Of a DNA stretch of 64,000 nt, positions 1-8,722 are shown piece by piece (position 1 is the stretch's first letter; every line of letters begins with the position of its first letter). A program made the position numbers and the translations under genes. Below the pieces are notes generated by a model, which did not search any database, was not told the DNA's origin, and saw nothing but the letters and a program-made list of their open reading frames with translations. The stretch is from Druceiella hillmani (lineage: Eukaryota > Arthropoda > Insecta > Lepidoptera > Hepialidae): assembly GCA_039881145.1 (NCBI GenBank), contig JAYKKI010000006.1, positions 7,696,501-7,760,500 of the forward strand, read 5' to 3'.

Positions 1-31
1 TCTACACGTTTTCTGTTGATTTATTTTTCAG

Positions 32-174
32 GTACCCCCATATCAATATTGTACGCTTCTTATCGCTTGACAAGATGCGAATCGGATCAGATAGCGCCAT
101 GCTGTGAGATGTGTCATGAAACTGGTGTGGCTAGAGTTGTGATAGGGGACTCGAGTCTAATTGTTTACATGTGA
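32..174 (+). CDS. Probable last coding exon of an unidentified gene entering from the left
   Basis: A pyrimidine-rich acceptor (tttatttttcag) ends at 31. After two carried bases the frame runs open for 46 codons to a TGA at 172-174. The peptide starts TPISILYASYRL and contains a cysteine cluster (CESDQIAPCCEMC), then a hydrophobic end (VVIGDSSLIVYM). Local base composition is much richer in GC than the DNA after it, and tandem AATAAA hexamers occur at about 327-341, suitable for polyadenylation. I do not recognise the protein. The rest of the gene would lie before base 1. The call rests on the acceptor, the open frame and the composition only; a chance open frame of this length is possible. 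Confidence 0.35.
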
Positions 175-1440
175 TGTAACATTTCGTAAATGGAAATTGA
201 CTTAATTGTGAAAAAGATTAAAAATAAGAATGTATTAAAATTATTTGTATCCCGGACAACTGAGTATTATGAAAGCTTTGTTATATTATGTATTTCCTAT
301 TTATGTAGAAATTATTATATATTACAAATAAATAAATAAATGTGTATTACAGTAATAATTAAATCTTATAGTAATTTAATTACTAGAAACAAACAAGTTC
401 CTTTTCAAATATAAAATTATTGGGAGTTAATTTTTCTTTTTAGTTAATCGATGTATTGCGTAAAAAAATAAAATAAGTCTAATTGCTTTTAATAGAGATA
501 TTGTGTTACAGTAATAAACTAAATATTTGAAATAAGGTCAAATCTTTAGCCAGCGTAAGATTTAAAAATTTAAAAAAGCTGTTCACATTCTAATTTACAG
601 CACATGGGAGCTGGCATCTTACTGATGTTTTTTTAGTGTTCGTTAACGGCTTGTGTGTCACACTAATCTGGAAGTTCATCACTTTACACGAAGATGGACT
701 AGTTGTTCCTGGTATCTCATACACCTTCAAGTGTATTTAATAAATGCCTTAGATGCAATTTATTTAAATAAAAGAAAAAAAATATTCGTTGGGGATTTCC
801 GTCAAAAAACCTAATAACGCCACCAAATTGTCCTGTTTTGACATAGTTTTGTCACAACTTAAAAGCATTAAGCATCCAACACTAATTTTTTTAGGTACGA
901 AAAATGCATTTATGACCAACAAAATATTCTTGGCCGTAACATGTATACGTCTATTGCAACTCAGGAGCATAAAATCCTGTCCTGTGATGACAGATATGGA
1001 CTCTGTGAGAATGACTATTTTGTATAATTAGGTTCATTTTGCCACAATTTTCAGAATTTATTTTTTATACTCATCAAAGTGCAGAGCAAGTATCATTAAT
1101 TTGTTTTGAATTCAAACGCACTTTTTCCTAATTTTTTATTTTTTATAATTTTGATACCCCAAAAAATATCATATATTGTAAGGCAATAAAAACATAAATT
1201 TTGCACTGTTACCTTTGTCAATTACTGTTAACTTTGTTACTCTAAACTGTTACTTTTTATTTTGTATCAAAGAGTACATGAACAAATCTATATTTTGCTA
1301 TTAATTAAAGTAAAAAATGCTCTTTTTTCACATTTACTTTTAACACAATATGTATTGAGTGTTATGTGGACTATAAAAAAGCATATCGAATTATAATATT
1401 ATTAATTTTTGCTTCTGGATGTAATTAAATAATTTTTTCG
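175..1440. other. AT-rich intergenic DNA, no gene seen
   Basis: Two overlapping open frames at about 764-1031 on opposite strands have low-complexity composition and no recognisable motif. The expected C-terminal receptor exon of the gene at 1803-2555, which should carry a TY....QF-type motif on the minus strand, was looked for here and not found. Confidence 0.5.
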
Positions 1441-1449
1441 AGAAAATAT

Positions 1450-1538
1450 CATAATAATATTTGATTTAGAGCAAATCTCCGAATCTGATCAATTCCTGTC
1501 AAGGTGTATATCAAATGTGCGGCAAGGAAGAAGAACAG
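1450..1538 (-). CDS. Possible second exon of the gustatory-receptor-like gene, probably degraded
   Basis: On the minus strand a good acceptor (tttatttttcag) precedes base 1538, and the phase matches the donor at 1802. The frame gives a hydrophobic segment LFFFLAAHLIYTLTGI, as expected for the next membrane span, but reaches TGA after 29 codons without a GT donor. Either the real donor is missing, making the gene a pseudogene, or the acceptor is not used. No further receptor exon is visible between here and base 1. Confidence 0.28.
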
Positions 1539-1802
1539 CTGAAAAATAAATATTATTGAATTTAACTTGGTAAAACTGTTGCAGCAAATCTGCTGAATTA
1601 GGAAACTAGTGTAAATTCAAGACCTTTACGTATTTTATCTCCTTTGTTTCGGTTATATTACACGAATTTATTAAATGAATTTTTTAAAATCCTTAACATT
1701 ATAATGCATTCTATTTCTTGACTTGATCATCGTTTTTTTTTCTTTTTTTATTGGAAAACTCACTGAAACATACTGAAAAACAATTCATTATTTACTAGTT
1801 AC

Positions 1803-2555
1803 CTGAACACTGAACGCTGAACTTAAGATATTGCAAACTTCCAATAATCTGTTGCAAGCTTTATATATGTCAACAATTCTAATTTTACTTTTCATGATGT
1901 GATTAGGTACATCAAGGATGAAGTTGTTGGCCATTTTGATACAAATGACAGCGCCGTCTTCAGTTTCATTTTTCTTGTTTACTATTTTTAAATTAGCGGT
2001 CAAAGCAGAAAACCGAATTCCAACTGCTCTAACTAGCTGTATGAAAATGGATAATTCAGCCGTCGCTGCATAGAAAATGAAACTATTATTAATTCTACCG
2101 ATGACTGAGTGTCTCGAACGTAGGCAGAAGTACTCCGCGATTTGAAAGGTGCTGTTAAATACCAGAGCAAGTATCATGATTACAAAACTAATTCTCTTCA
2201 TGTTTACATAGTCATCCGGTTTGTTGACGAGTTGGTGCTTCACGTCGATTTCATTCATCTTTCTGTACATTTTACTGAACATATTTTGAGATATAAAATT
2301 AATCCAGATTAAATCAATTAAAATCATTAGTAAGGCCCCGCCATCTCTTCCAATAACTACAATGTCGATATTATTAACGTTTAGATAAAAATAATACATT
2401 TGAACGAAAATAAATAGCACAACACACGACTTATAGTAGCGTTCAAGTTTATTCAGTGGTAAAAGAAAATCCCTTTTCATAAAGTAAAACGCCTGCGTAA
2501 TTGTCAAAGGCTTGAGGCTATTTTTTATCGAATGTTCCACTCTGATATTCGCCAT
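1803..2555 (-). CDS. Gustatory-receptor-like protein, large first exon
   Basis: Read on the minus strand from ATG at 2555, the frame encodes 251 residues and stops being coding at a splice donor (CAG|GTAACT) whose GT is at 1802-1801; the exon is an exact number of codons (phase 0). The product has a short basic cytoplasmic start, a hydrophobic span near residues 43-60 (SCVVLFIFVQMYYFY), a second near 65-90, a third in the middle (FVIMILALVFNSTF) and another after residue 160 (FIFYAATAELSIFIQLV). It ends in a segment (LLEVCNILSSAFSVQ) resembling the part of insect gustatory receptors just before the penultimate membrane span. Family members are about 350-450 residues, seven-pass ligand-gated channels of sensory neurons, so 100-150 residues are missing and must come from further exons. 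Family assignment is by overall pattern, not by a diagnostic motif, because the TYhhhhhQF signature lies in the missing last exon. Confidence 0.62.
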
Positions 2556-3708
2556 CGTGGCTCTCTGATGTATTACTGACTGCGTTACTGAAGTACTCTG
2601 TACTGTTCTATTTACAGATTACGGACTCTGCGTTGCTAAGTGTCACATTTTCATTTGAATTATGGTAATGGACGTTTACGTCAAAGATGTACTTACATAT
2701 ATTTTTTACGCTATCCTTTATTAGACATTTTTTTCTAGTTAGGCTTTTTGGGGGAGTATGATCCACAATAATGAATTAACTGCATTAAGTCAAAAACACC
2801 TTTTGCGAAAAGAGAAATTATATCATATAAAATTATTAAAATATCAAAGAAAATAATATATTTTTAACTAAAACTTGAATACGGCATTACTGATTTGGTT
2901 GAAAATAAATATATAGATTTTGTTTTATAAAATACATGTTTATAAAACTAATTTTTAAATATTTAATTGCCCTTGTCCGAAAGCAATATTTACGAAAAAT
3001 ATTATTTCCACAATTCGTGCTCTTAAGATTTCTAAAATGTCTCCAATATAGTTTGTTTCTCCAAGAATAGAATTCTTGGAAAAGTTGTTTATCTATGGGC
3101 GAAAATCGGTTTAAAATTTTTATCTAAAAGCAATAAACCAACACTCAAAAAATATAATTTCCAGATGAAATACCAAAAAAAGAAAATGTTTATATTAGAC
3201 GTAATTAAGAATAAACTACGTAATATACTGGTAGCATTTTCGTATTGTTTCAAGTGTCATAACGACACTCCTTTTTAAATGTTTTTCAAATATTAGACGT
3301 AAATTTAGTTAAATCACTTTTAGACGTATAACTTATAGAATTTGCGATTCTGATTTATTCTCGCAATCATAAAAAACGTCCCTCTTTCTCTTCAAGAATA
3401 TCCGTTTCATGATAATTTTTCACAATGATATAAAACTTGCGCTGATTAGTAACAACTTTTGACACTTAAAGACTACCAAACCCTAAACGGTTAAATAAAA
3501 TATGCAATTGGGTTAATAATATTAACACCAGCATGGCTAAAATAATTGTTTATTTAAATACGTAGAACAGTTTAGAGTTAGTGGTGAAAGTGTTTTTATT
3601 TAAATAAAAAGTACGTCTTATTTTCATGTTGTTCAAAGTGAACCAAAAACAATTGCTATCAGTGATTTGTTAATTTCGTACAAAATTATTACCCTTATTT
3701 TAATGTTA
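2556..3708. other. AT-rich intergenic DNA between receptor exon and LTR element
   Basis: No open frame with recognisable content on either strand. It should include the promoter of the minus-strand receptor gene, but I see no specific promoter element. Confidence 0.5.
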
Positions 3709-3866
3709 TGAGTATGTGGCGTCCCTATTGTCATGCCATATCATTAGTCGATAAGGCGCGAATGCGTGAGGATGGTGTCTTAACCATTGCTAATTGTATC
3801 TCTATAATACATGTAAAAAATGTAATAATAAATCAAATCTAATTCAAGTCTAATATTATTATTTAT

Positions 3867-4129
3867 TGAATATATTTGGCGTTAATTTTGTAGAAATTCA
3901 TTATTCACAATTAAATGAAACTACGTGATGTAGTATTATTCCTACTTTCTTTAATTTCTTTACCACGCCCTATGTTTCGCTGTATTATAACATCTTCAGG
4001 TGGGCTAATAGCATTATCTTTGCTAATAGCCCACCTGAAGATGTTGTAATACAACGAAATCTAGGTCGTGGTAAAGAAATTAAAGAAAGTAGAAATAATA
4101 CTACATCATGTAGTTTCATTTAATTGTGG
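3867..4129. mobile_element. Palindromic insert resembling a short Penelope-like element, with 12-bp target duplication
   Basis: Inserted in the LTR with identical 12-bp flanks (ATTATTATTTAT at 3855-3866 and 4130-4141). It consists of a one-sided tail of about 39 bp (3867-3905), a left arm (3906-4013), a 7-bp spacer and a right arm (4021-4128) that is the inverted complement of the left with scattered differences. Each arm carries a hammerhead-like motif, well preserved in the right arm on the plus strand and degenerate in the left arm on the minus strand. A second copy lies at 15623-15837. Inverted terminal units, an extra one-sided tail of similar size, and hammerhead ribozymes are known from Penelope-like retroelements; that assignment is an inference, since no reverse transcriptase is present. 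Confidence 0.6.
4031..4071 (+). ncRNA. Hammerhead ribozyme-like motif (type I, minimal stem III)
   Basis: Stem I is CCAC (4031-4034) paired with GTGG (4068-4071). The core CUGANGA is CTGAAGA (4035-4041). After one unpaired T, stem II is GTTGT/ACAAC (4043-4047 with 4051-4055) closed by AAT. GAA (4056-4058) supplies the conserved G12-A13-A14. Stem III is ATC/GGT (4059-4061 with 4064-4066, one G-U pair) with a 2-nt loop. C4067 is the predicted cleavage residue. All invariant hammerhead residues are present. The very short stem III means a monomer would be weak and a dimeric fold is more likely. Activity is not shown. Confidence 0.6.
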
Positions 4130-4162
4130 ATTATTATTTATATAATATACACACACTATACA

Positions 4163-4180
4163 TGGTGTCAGTAATTGGAT
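4163..4180 (+). other. Primer-binding-site-like sequence of the gypsy element
   Basis: TGGTGTCAGTAATTGGAT starts immediately after the CA end of the 5' LTR. It begins with TGG, the complement of the CCA end of a tRNA, and resembles leucine-tRNA-type primer sites of retrotransposons. The exact tRNA cannot be named without a comparison. Confidence 0.5.
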
Positions 4181-4322
4181 TCGTAATCTATGTGTCGTAT
4201 AGTCATTGTAAAATTCTAATGTGAAAAGTCGGTGTCATGTGTCAAGAAAGTCAAAAGCCCAAGAGACTTTCTACAATGTCCAGTGCGCAGTCCATGGTGA
4301 CGAACGGTAACTTGGCTCAACA

Positions 4323-5090
4323 ATGGAAAAAGTGGGTGCAATCATTTAAATTTTATTTACATTTACGTCTGGCACGGATAAAGAGAATGATGGCAGAAAG
4401 GTAGCTTTATTTTTACATGTTATTGGTGAAAAAGGCGTGGATGTATTCAATACATTTGGAAAAAACGAGGATAACGTTAAATACGACGAGCTTATAGAGT
4501 TATTTCAAAATCACTTCGCCCCAAAAGCTAACCTCACTTATGTTTGTCATAATTTTTTCACATACAAAAAAGGTGAAAATGAAACCTTAGACGACTTTGA
4601 TTGCAGAATAAAATTAAGGTCACAAGACTGTGAGCTGGGACAGCTGCAGGAACGACTAAACAAAATAATGTTCATACGTAACATGCATCAAAAATACAAC
4701 TGTATTAGAGAAAAATTATTGCTTGAAGATAAACTGGATCTTGATAAGGCCTTAGAGATTGAAAAATCCATGCTTGCTTCCAGACATCAAACGGATAAAT
4801 TGGCAGCAGAACAAAGTTCATAAGAGTCAGTCACGCTCAAAATCAAAGTCTAACTCAAGGAATGTCAGTCAATATAGTCAACAGTCAGAAAAGAATGTTT
4901 GTACAAGGTGTGGTCAGGTGTATCGTCATAAGTGTCCAGTATTAGGTGTAAAGTGCAGAAAATTTAAAAAAATGGGTCATTTTGCAGTCTGTTGCCGGTC
5001 AATTAAGTCAAAATCAGTAAAATATGTACAGTCAGACAGTAATATGCAACAGGTACAGTCAGAACAAGATGAAATATTTATAAGTCGTTA
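4323..5090 (+). pseudogene. gag remnant of the gypsy element with zinc knuckles
   Basis: The capsid-like part starts in one frame near 4323 (WKKWVQSF) and continues after a frameshift as VALFLHVIGEKG and the open frame 4437-4823. This contains the conserved layout ELIELFQNHFAPKANLTY, then a segment rich in acidic and leucine residues. Another frameshift near 4800 leads into a serine- and lysine-rich linker and then two nucleocapsid knuckles, [12 protein letters not shown] and [15 protein letters not shown]. The second has phenylalanine in place of its second cysteine. The protein would coat the element RNA in virus-like particles. It cannot be made as one chain here. Confidence 0.75.
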
Positions 5091-5112
5091 TCAAGTGAAT
5101 GGACAATTTATA

Positions 5113-5174
<62 letters not shown>

Positions 5175-5440
5175 TATATATATATATTCATATATATATA
5201 TATATATAGATATATATTTATATATATCTATATATATACATAATTCACAAATAAATTGTATTATTGATATTGGCTGTGATGTCAATATTATGTCAAAAAA
5301 TATTTAAGGTTCACTTAATTCTAAAAATTCATTGTCTAAAACTGATGTAAAAATTGAGTCATGCACTGGTAATAGTCTAGAGGTACTAGGTCAAGAAAAC
5401 TGAAAGTGTAAATATCAATTTAATGACTATAAAAAAATAA
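5091..5440 (+). pseudogene. Protease remnant of the gypsy element, split by a (TA)n array
   Basis: Downstream of the knuckles the same frame runs through a repeat-encoded Tyr-Ile stretch and resumes as [20 protein letters not shown]. This matches the active-site region of retroviral-type aspartic proteases, with DIG in place of the usual DTG or DSG. The frame stops at 5305. The sequence between 5305 and about 5750 shows only short frames with no recognised motif. Confidence 0.55.
5107..5242. repeat. (TA)n array inside the gypsy protease region
   Basis: About 136 bp of TA dinucleotides with a few interruptions (TTCA, GATA, TCTA). It sits between gag-like and protease-like codons and keeps the reading frame across it. 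Confidence 0.95.
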
Positions 5441-5751
5441 ATTAATTTTATAATTGCAATTGTGAATTCTCCAACTGCACTAGATAAACTTAGTTGCTCA
5501 GAAATTGGACTAATTAAAAGAGTTTTTTTGTGTTGACACTAAAAGCATTCAAACGTCAGAAAGTGATATTAGTCAATTTTCTTTTAAAATGAGTCAAATT
5601 CTAAAGTCACAAAAAAATCAATCAAAGTCAATTCCATTACGGTCAAGTCAGTCACAAAATATAAATTTAAATAAACTTGTTGAATGTAATAATTCTGTTT
5701 TTACCGATCTTGGTTGTCTTCCTGATGAGTGTCACATAAGTACAAATCATA

Positions 5752-6400
5752 ATGTTTAGCCAAAAGTCGATGCTCCGAGGAAGGTACAATTTTCATTACA
5801 TCATAGACTTCAACAAAGAACTCGAGAAGATGGAGAAAATAGATGTCATTATCAAGGTCATAGAGCCTACTGAATGGGTGAGTTTTTTAATTTTAGTAGA
5901 AAAGAAAAATGGTCAATTAAGGGTATGTCTAGACCCCCGTAGCTTAAATCAGGCAATTAATAGGACTCATTATCCTATTCCATCAGTAGACATGGTTCGT
6001 GCCAAGTTGGCAGGTATAAGATTTTACTCCACCTTGGATGCAAGTAGTGGATTTTGTATGTTTAAATTAAGTGAGAAGAAGTCTTACCTCACAAATTTTA
6101 AGACACCTTTTGGTTCTCCATATGGAGTCAACTGTGCTCCTGAGTGGCAGTATACAGTGATGATATTTTAGTAAATAGTCAAACACTACAAGAGCATATT
6201 GAGTGTTTTAGTACAGTATTTAAAAGTGCAAAGGAATATAATGTCAAATTTAATAAAGAAAAATGTACATTTGCCAAGAAGAGTATTAAATATCCGGGAT
6301 ATATGTTTTCAGTAGACGTAATCACAGCTGATCCGGATAAAGTCAGAAGAATCAAAGTCAACCCTCTCCTACCTGTCTAAAATATTTACAGAGATTTCTA
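5752..6400 (+). pseudogene. Reverse transcriptase remnant of the gypsy element, with palm deletion
   Basis: The first part has the typical order WVSFLILVEKKNGQLRVCLD, PRSLNQAINRTHYPIPSVD and FYSTLDASSGF (first catalytic Asp), then FKTPFGSPYGV. After CAPEW the frame shifts, and within a few bases the YSDDILV motif (second and third catalytic Asp) follows at about 6150. In relatives 25 or more residues separate these motifs, so an internal deletion has removed part of the palm. The thumb region continues with EHIECFSTVF and KCTFAKKSIKYPGYMFS. The product cannot be active. Confidence 0.8.
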
Positions 6401-6983
6401 GGGATGCTTAATTATTTAAGTCCTTTTATTGAAAATATGGCAGACGAGGCAGAAATTCTACGTCAATTATTAAAAAAATCTACTGATTGGTAGTGGACTG
6501 CCAACCATGAAACAACATTTTGTCGTCTTAAGCAATTAATATGTCAATTTTAATGTTCATGATCCTATTGTCCTAAAAAGTGATACCAGTGCTATCGAAG
6601 CGGTGTTGTTGCAAAATCAACAACCTATATATTATGCTTCAAAAACTTTAACAGATACGCAATAAAGAATGGCTCAGATAGAGAAAGAACTCTATTCAAT
6701 AGTTTTCGCCTGCATCAAGTTCCATCAATTTATATGTGACCAAACTGTAACTATAGCGACAGATCATGCTCCTTTAATAACATTGTTTAAAGAGTCTTTA
6801 GTCCAGGTTCCAATACGTCTCCAAAGAATGATGTTGAAAATACAACCCTATAGTTTAAATGTAGTTTACAAGAAAGGTAGTCACATATACATTGCAGATA
6901 CCTTGTCAAGAGCAGCACTTTCTGAAACAAGTTCAGATGAATTTGATTATGATATCACATGTTCATGTAAATTTACTGATTAA
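6380..6983 (+). pseudogene. RNase H remnant of the gypsy element
   Basis: After broken connection-domain fragments, the frame 6669-6983 shows the C-terminal part of a Ty3/gypsy RNase H: EKELYSIVFACIKFHQFI, then TIATDHAPLITLF and the end segment YKKGSHIYIADTLSRA. In the intact enzyme this domain degrades the RNA strand of the hybrid. The stop before 6669 (AATAAAG) separates it from its own N-terminal half. Confidence 0.75.
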
Positions 6984-7179
6984 GTCATTACCAGTCTCTA
7001 GAACGTCTACAGTGGTTAATCAAAGGCACTAATGGAGATGAAAGTGTGTAGATTTCGAAAAAATTCTGTAAAAAGGGATGGCCGTCAAATAAAATTCAAA
7101 TTTACAAAGATTTGCATGAATATTAGCAATATAGATTTGATTTATATATAGAAAATGATTTAATTTTCAGAACAGTATA

Positions 7180-7422
7180 GTCATATCTAAAAAATTAAGG
7201 CCAGATATTTTGAAAATAATACACAGTGGTCATTTTGGAATTGAAATGTCAAAAGCGTTTGCTAGAGGATATGTATTTTGACCATTTATGTCAACTGATA
7301 TAAAAACATTGTTCAGTCGTGTCATACTTGCCTGTCACATAGAAATTCAATTGCTCCAGAACCACTTCTTCCACATGATGTGACATTATTTCGATGGGAA
7401 AAAGTTGCTGTTGATTTTATAG

Positions 7423-7496
<74 letters not shown>

Positions 7497-8300
7497 AAAT
7501 ACATAGTAGTACAGGATTATTACTCAAATTATATTGAATTAATGTCAGTGACAAGTACTAACGCCAAAACAGTAATTGTTTGTCATAAAAGTATTTTAGT
7601 AGACATGGTATCCCAGTTGAGTTATTCTCTGACAATGGACCACCATTTAATTCAGCAGAGTTTAACAATTTTATTTTTGATCGAGGAATACATCATAATA
7701 CGTCAAGTCCCTACATACCAAGGTGAAATGGGTTGGTAGAGTCGGCAGTAAAGATATGTAAACGATTTCTTACCAAGTCATAGGACTCAGGAACAGATCC
7801 AATCTTGCTTTGCTTCAATTTAAGAATACGCCTAGAAGAAATTTACCATCTTCAGCACAATTGTTAATTATACGTTCACTTAGAACACAATTACCAACAG
7901 TTACAAAAAACCTAAAATCAAGAACAGTCAAATTTCAGGAATATGTAAAAACTAAGAAGGGAGAAAATAAAAATAAAATGAAAGATTACTATGACAGAAA
8001 GTCTAAACCATTACCAGAATTATAAGAAGAAAATAAAGTCCTTTCTAAGAAAATGCAGATACTCCATGAATTACAGGCATATTAAGGTCCAAATGTTATT
8101 TATAGGAAGGAGAAAGAGACAGCATATTTTGAGGACTCCATAGTCTCCTTAAACTGTATATCAATATATGTTACAAAAAAGTTCAAATATCGAGACATCT
8201 CCTAAATCACATAAAGTGTCACCGTCTATTGAAGAGCGTACAACTCCAATTAAAATGCGCACTAGGTGTGGAAGAGTAATAAGACCACCATAACGGTTAT
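7180..8300 (+). pseudogene. Integrase remnant of the gypsy element, with (TA)n array in the core
   Basis: An HHCC zinc-binding region is readable in broken frames at about 7200-7345 (IIHSGHFGIEMSKAF, CHTCLSHRNSIAP). The catalytic core starts WEKVAVDFIDY at about 7391 and is interrupted by a TA array, then resumes KKYIVVQDYYSNYIELM. The second catalytic region is near 7620 (LSYSLTMDHH in one frame, FSDNGPPF in another). The C-terminal end MRTRCGRVIRPP at about 8255-8290 is the usual end of these polyproteins. Stops and frameshifts are frequent. Confidence 0.72.
7425..7494. repeat. (TA)n array inside the gypsy integrase region
   Basis: About 70 bp of pure TA between codons for FIDY and KKYIVV, where relatives have only a few residues. 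The reading frame is the same on both sides. Confidence 0.95.
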
Positions 8301-8530
8301 ACTTATAAGAGTTATTATTTTGTTAAGTAAACATTTTAGGAATGACTGTGAAGGACTGATTAATTTAGTAAAGTCTAGAATATATATAGATAGAGCCTTA
8401 GTTTAACAAATTGTTTTATTTTTAATTATTTAAGCAGTCTTTGTTGTGAAAAGTTATTGTTAAGAGTTTAGTCAATTCTGTAAATTGTGTCAAGCTTTAG
8501 TTAATTTTTTAATAAGTTAATTTTTTTCAA

Positions 8531-8545
8531 ATAAAGAGGAAGTTA
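8531..8545 (+). other. Polypurine tract of the gypsy element
   Basis: AAATAAAGAGGAAG lies directly before the 3' LTR start, as expected for the plus-strand DNA primer of an LTR retrotransposon. Confidence 0.5.
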
Positions 8546-8722
8546 TGAGTATGTGACGTCCCTATTGTCATGGCACATCACTAGTCGATAATGCGCGCAT
8601 GTGTGAAGATGGCATCCTAACCATTGCTAATCATATCTCTGTAATACATATCAAAAGTGTAATAATAAATCAAATCTAATTCAAGTCTAGTAGTATTATT
8701 TATATTATACATACACACAAAA
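8546..8722 (+). repeat. 3' LTR of the gypsy element
   Basis: TGAGTATGTGACGTCCCTAT and the following ~170 bases match the 5' LTR with scattered substitutions. This copy is not interrupted, so it shows the empty site of the palindromic insert found in the 5' LTR. The right end, near TACATACACACA, is approximate. Confidence 0.8.

Larger units (their letters stand above)
3709..4162 (+). repeat. 5' LTR of the gypsy element, interrupted by a palindromic insert
   Basis: Begins TGAGTATGTGGCGTCCCTAT and matches the 3' LTR starting at 8546 over the first ~155 bases. Homology stops near 3866 and resumes at about 4130 (TTATTTATATAATATAC against TTATTTATATTATAC in the 3' copy). The 263 bases between are a later insertion, leaving an LTR of about 180 bp. 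It ends ...TATACA directly before a primer-binding-site-like sequence. Confidence 0.8.
3709..8722 (+). mobile_element. Ty3/gypsy-type LTR retrotransposon, complete in outline but inactivated
   Basis: Two related ~180-bp terminal repeats flank gag and pol remnants in the order gag, protease, reverse transcriptase, RNase H, integrase, which is the Ty3/gypsy order. No envelope-like frame follows integrase. The element is dead: gag and pol are broken by frameshifts and stops, the reverse transcriptase palm has a deletion, and two (TA)n arrays sit inside the coding region. A third insertion, a palindromic element, lies inside the 5' LTR. LTR ends are set at TG...CA and are approximate at the right end. 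I could not identify a clear target-site duplication. The difference between the two LTRs (several substitutions per 100 bases by eye) suggests an old insertion. Confidence 0.85.

Noticed and set aside
3855..4141. Classical MITE from a Tc1/mariner or other DNA transposon
   Set aside because: The flanking duplication is 12 bp rather than TA or another fixed short size, there is a tail on one side only, and the hammerhead-like motif has no place in DNA transposons. Not fully excluded.
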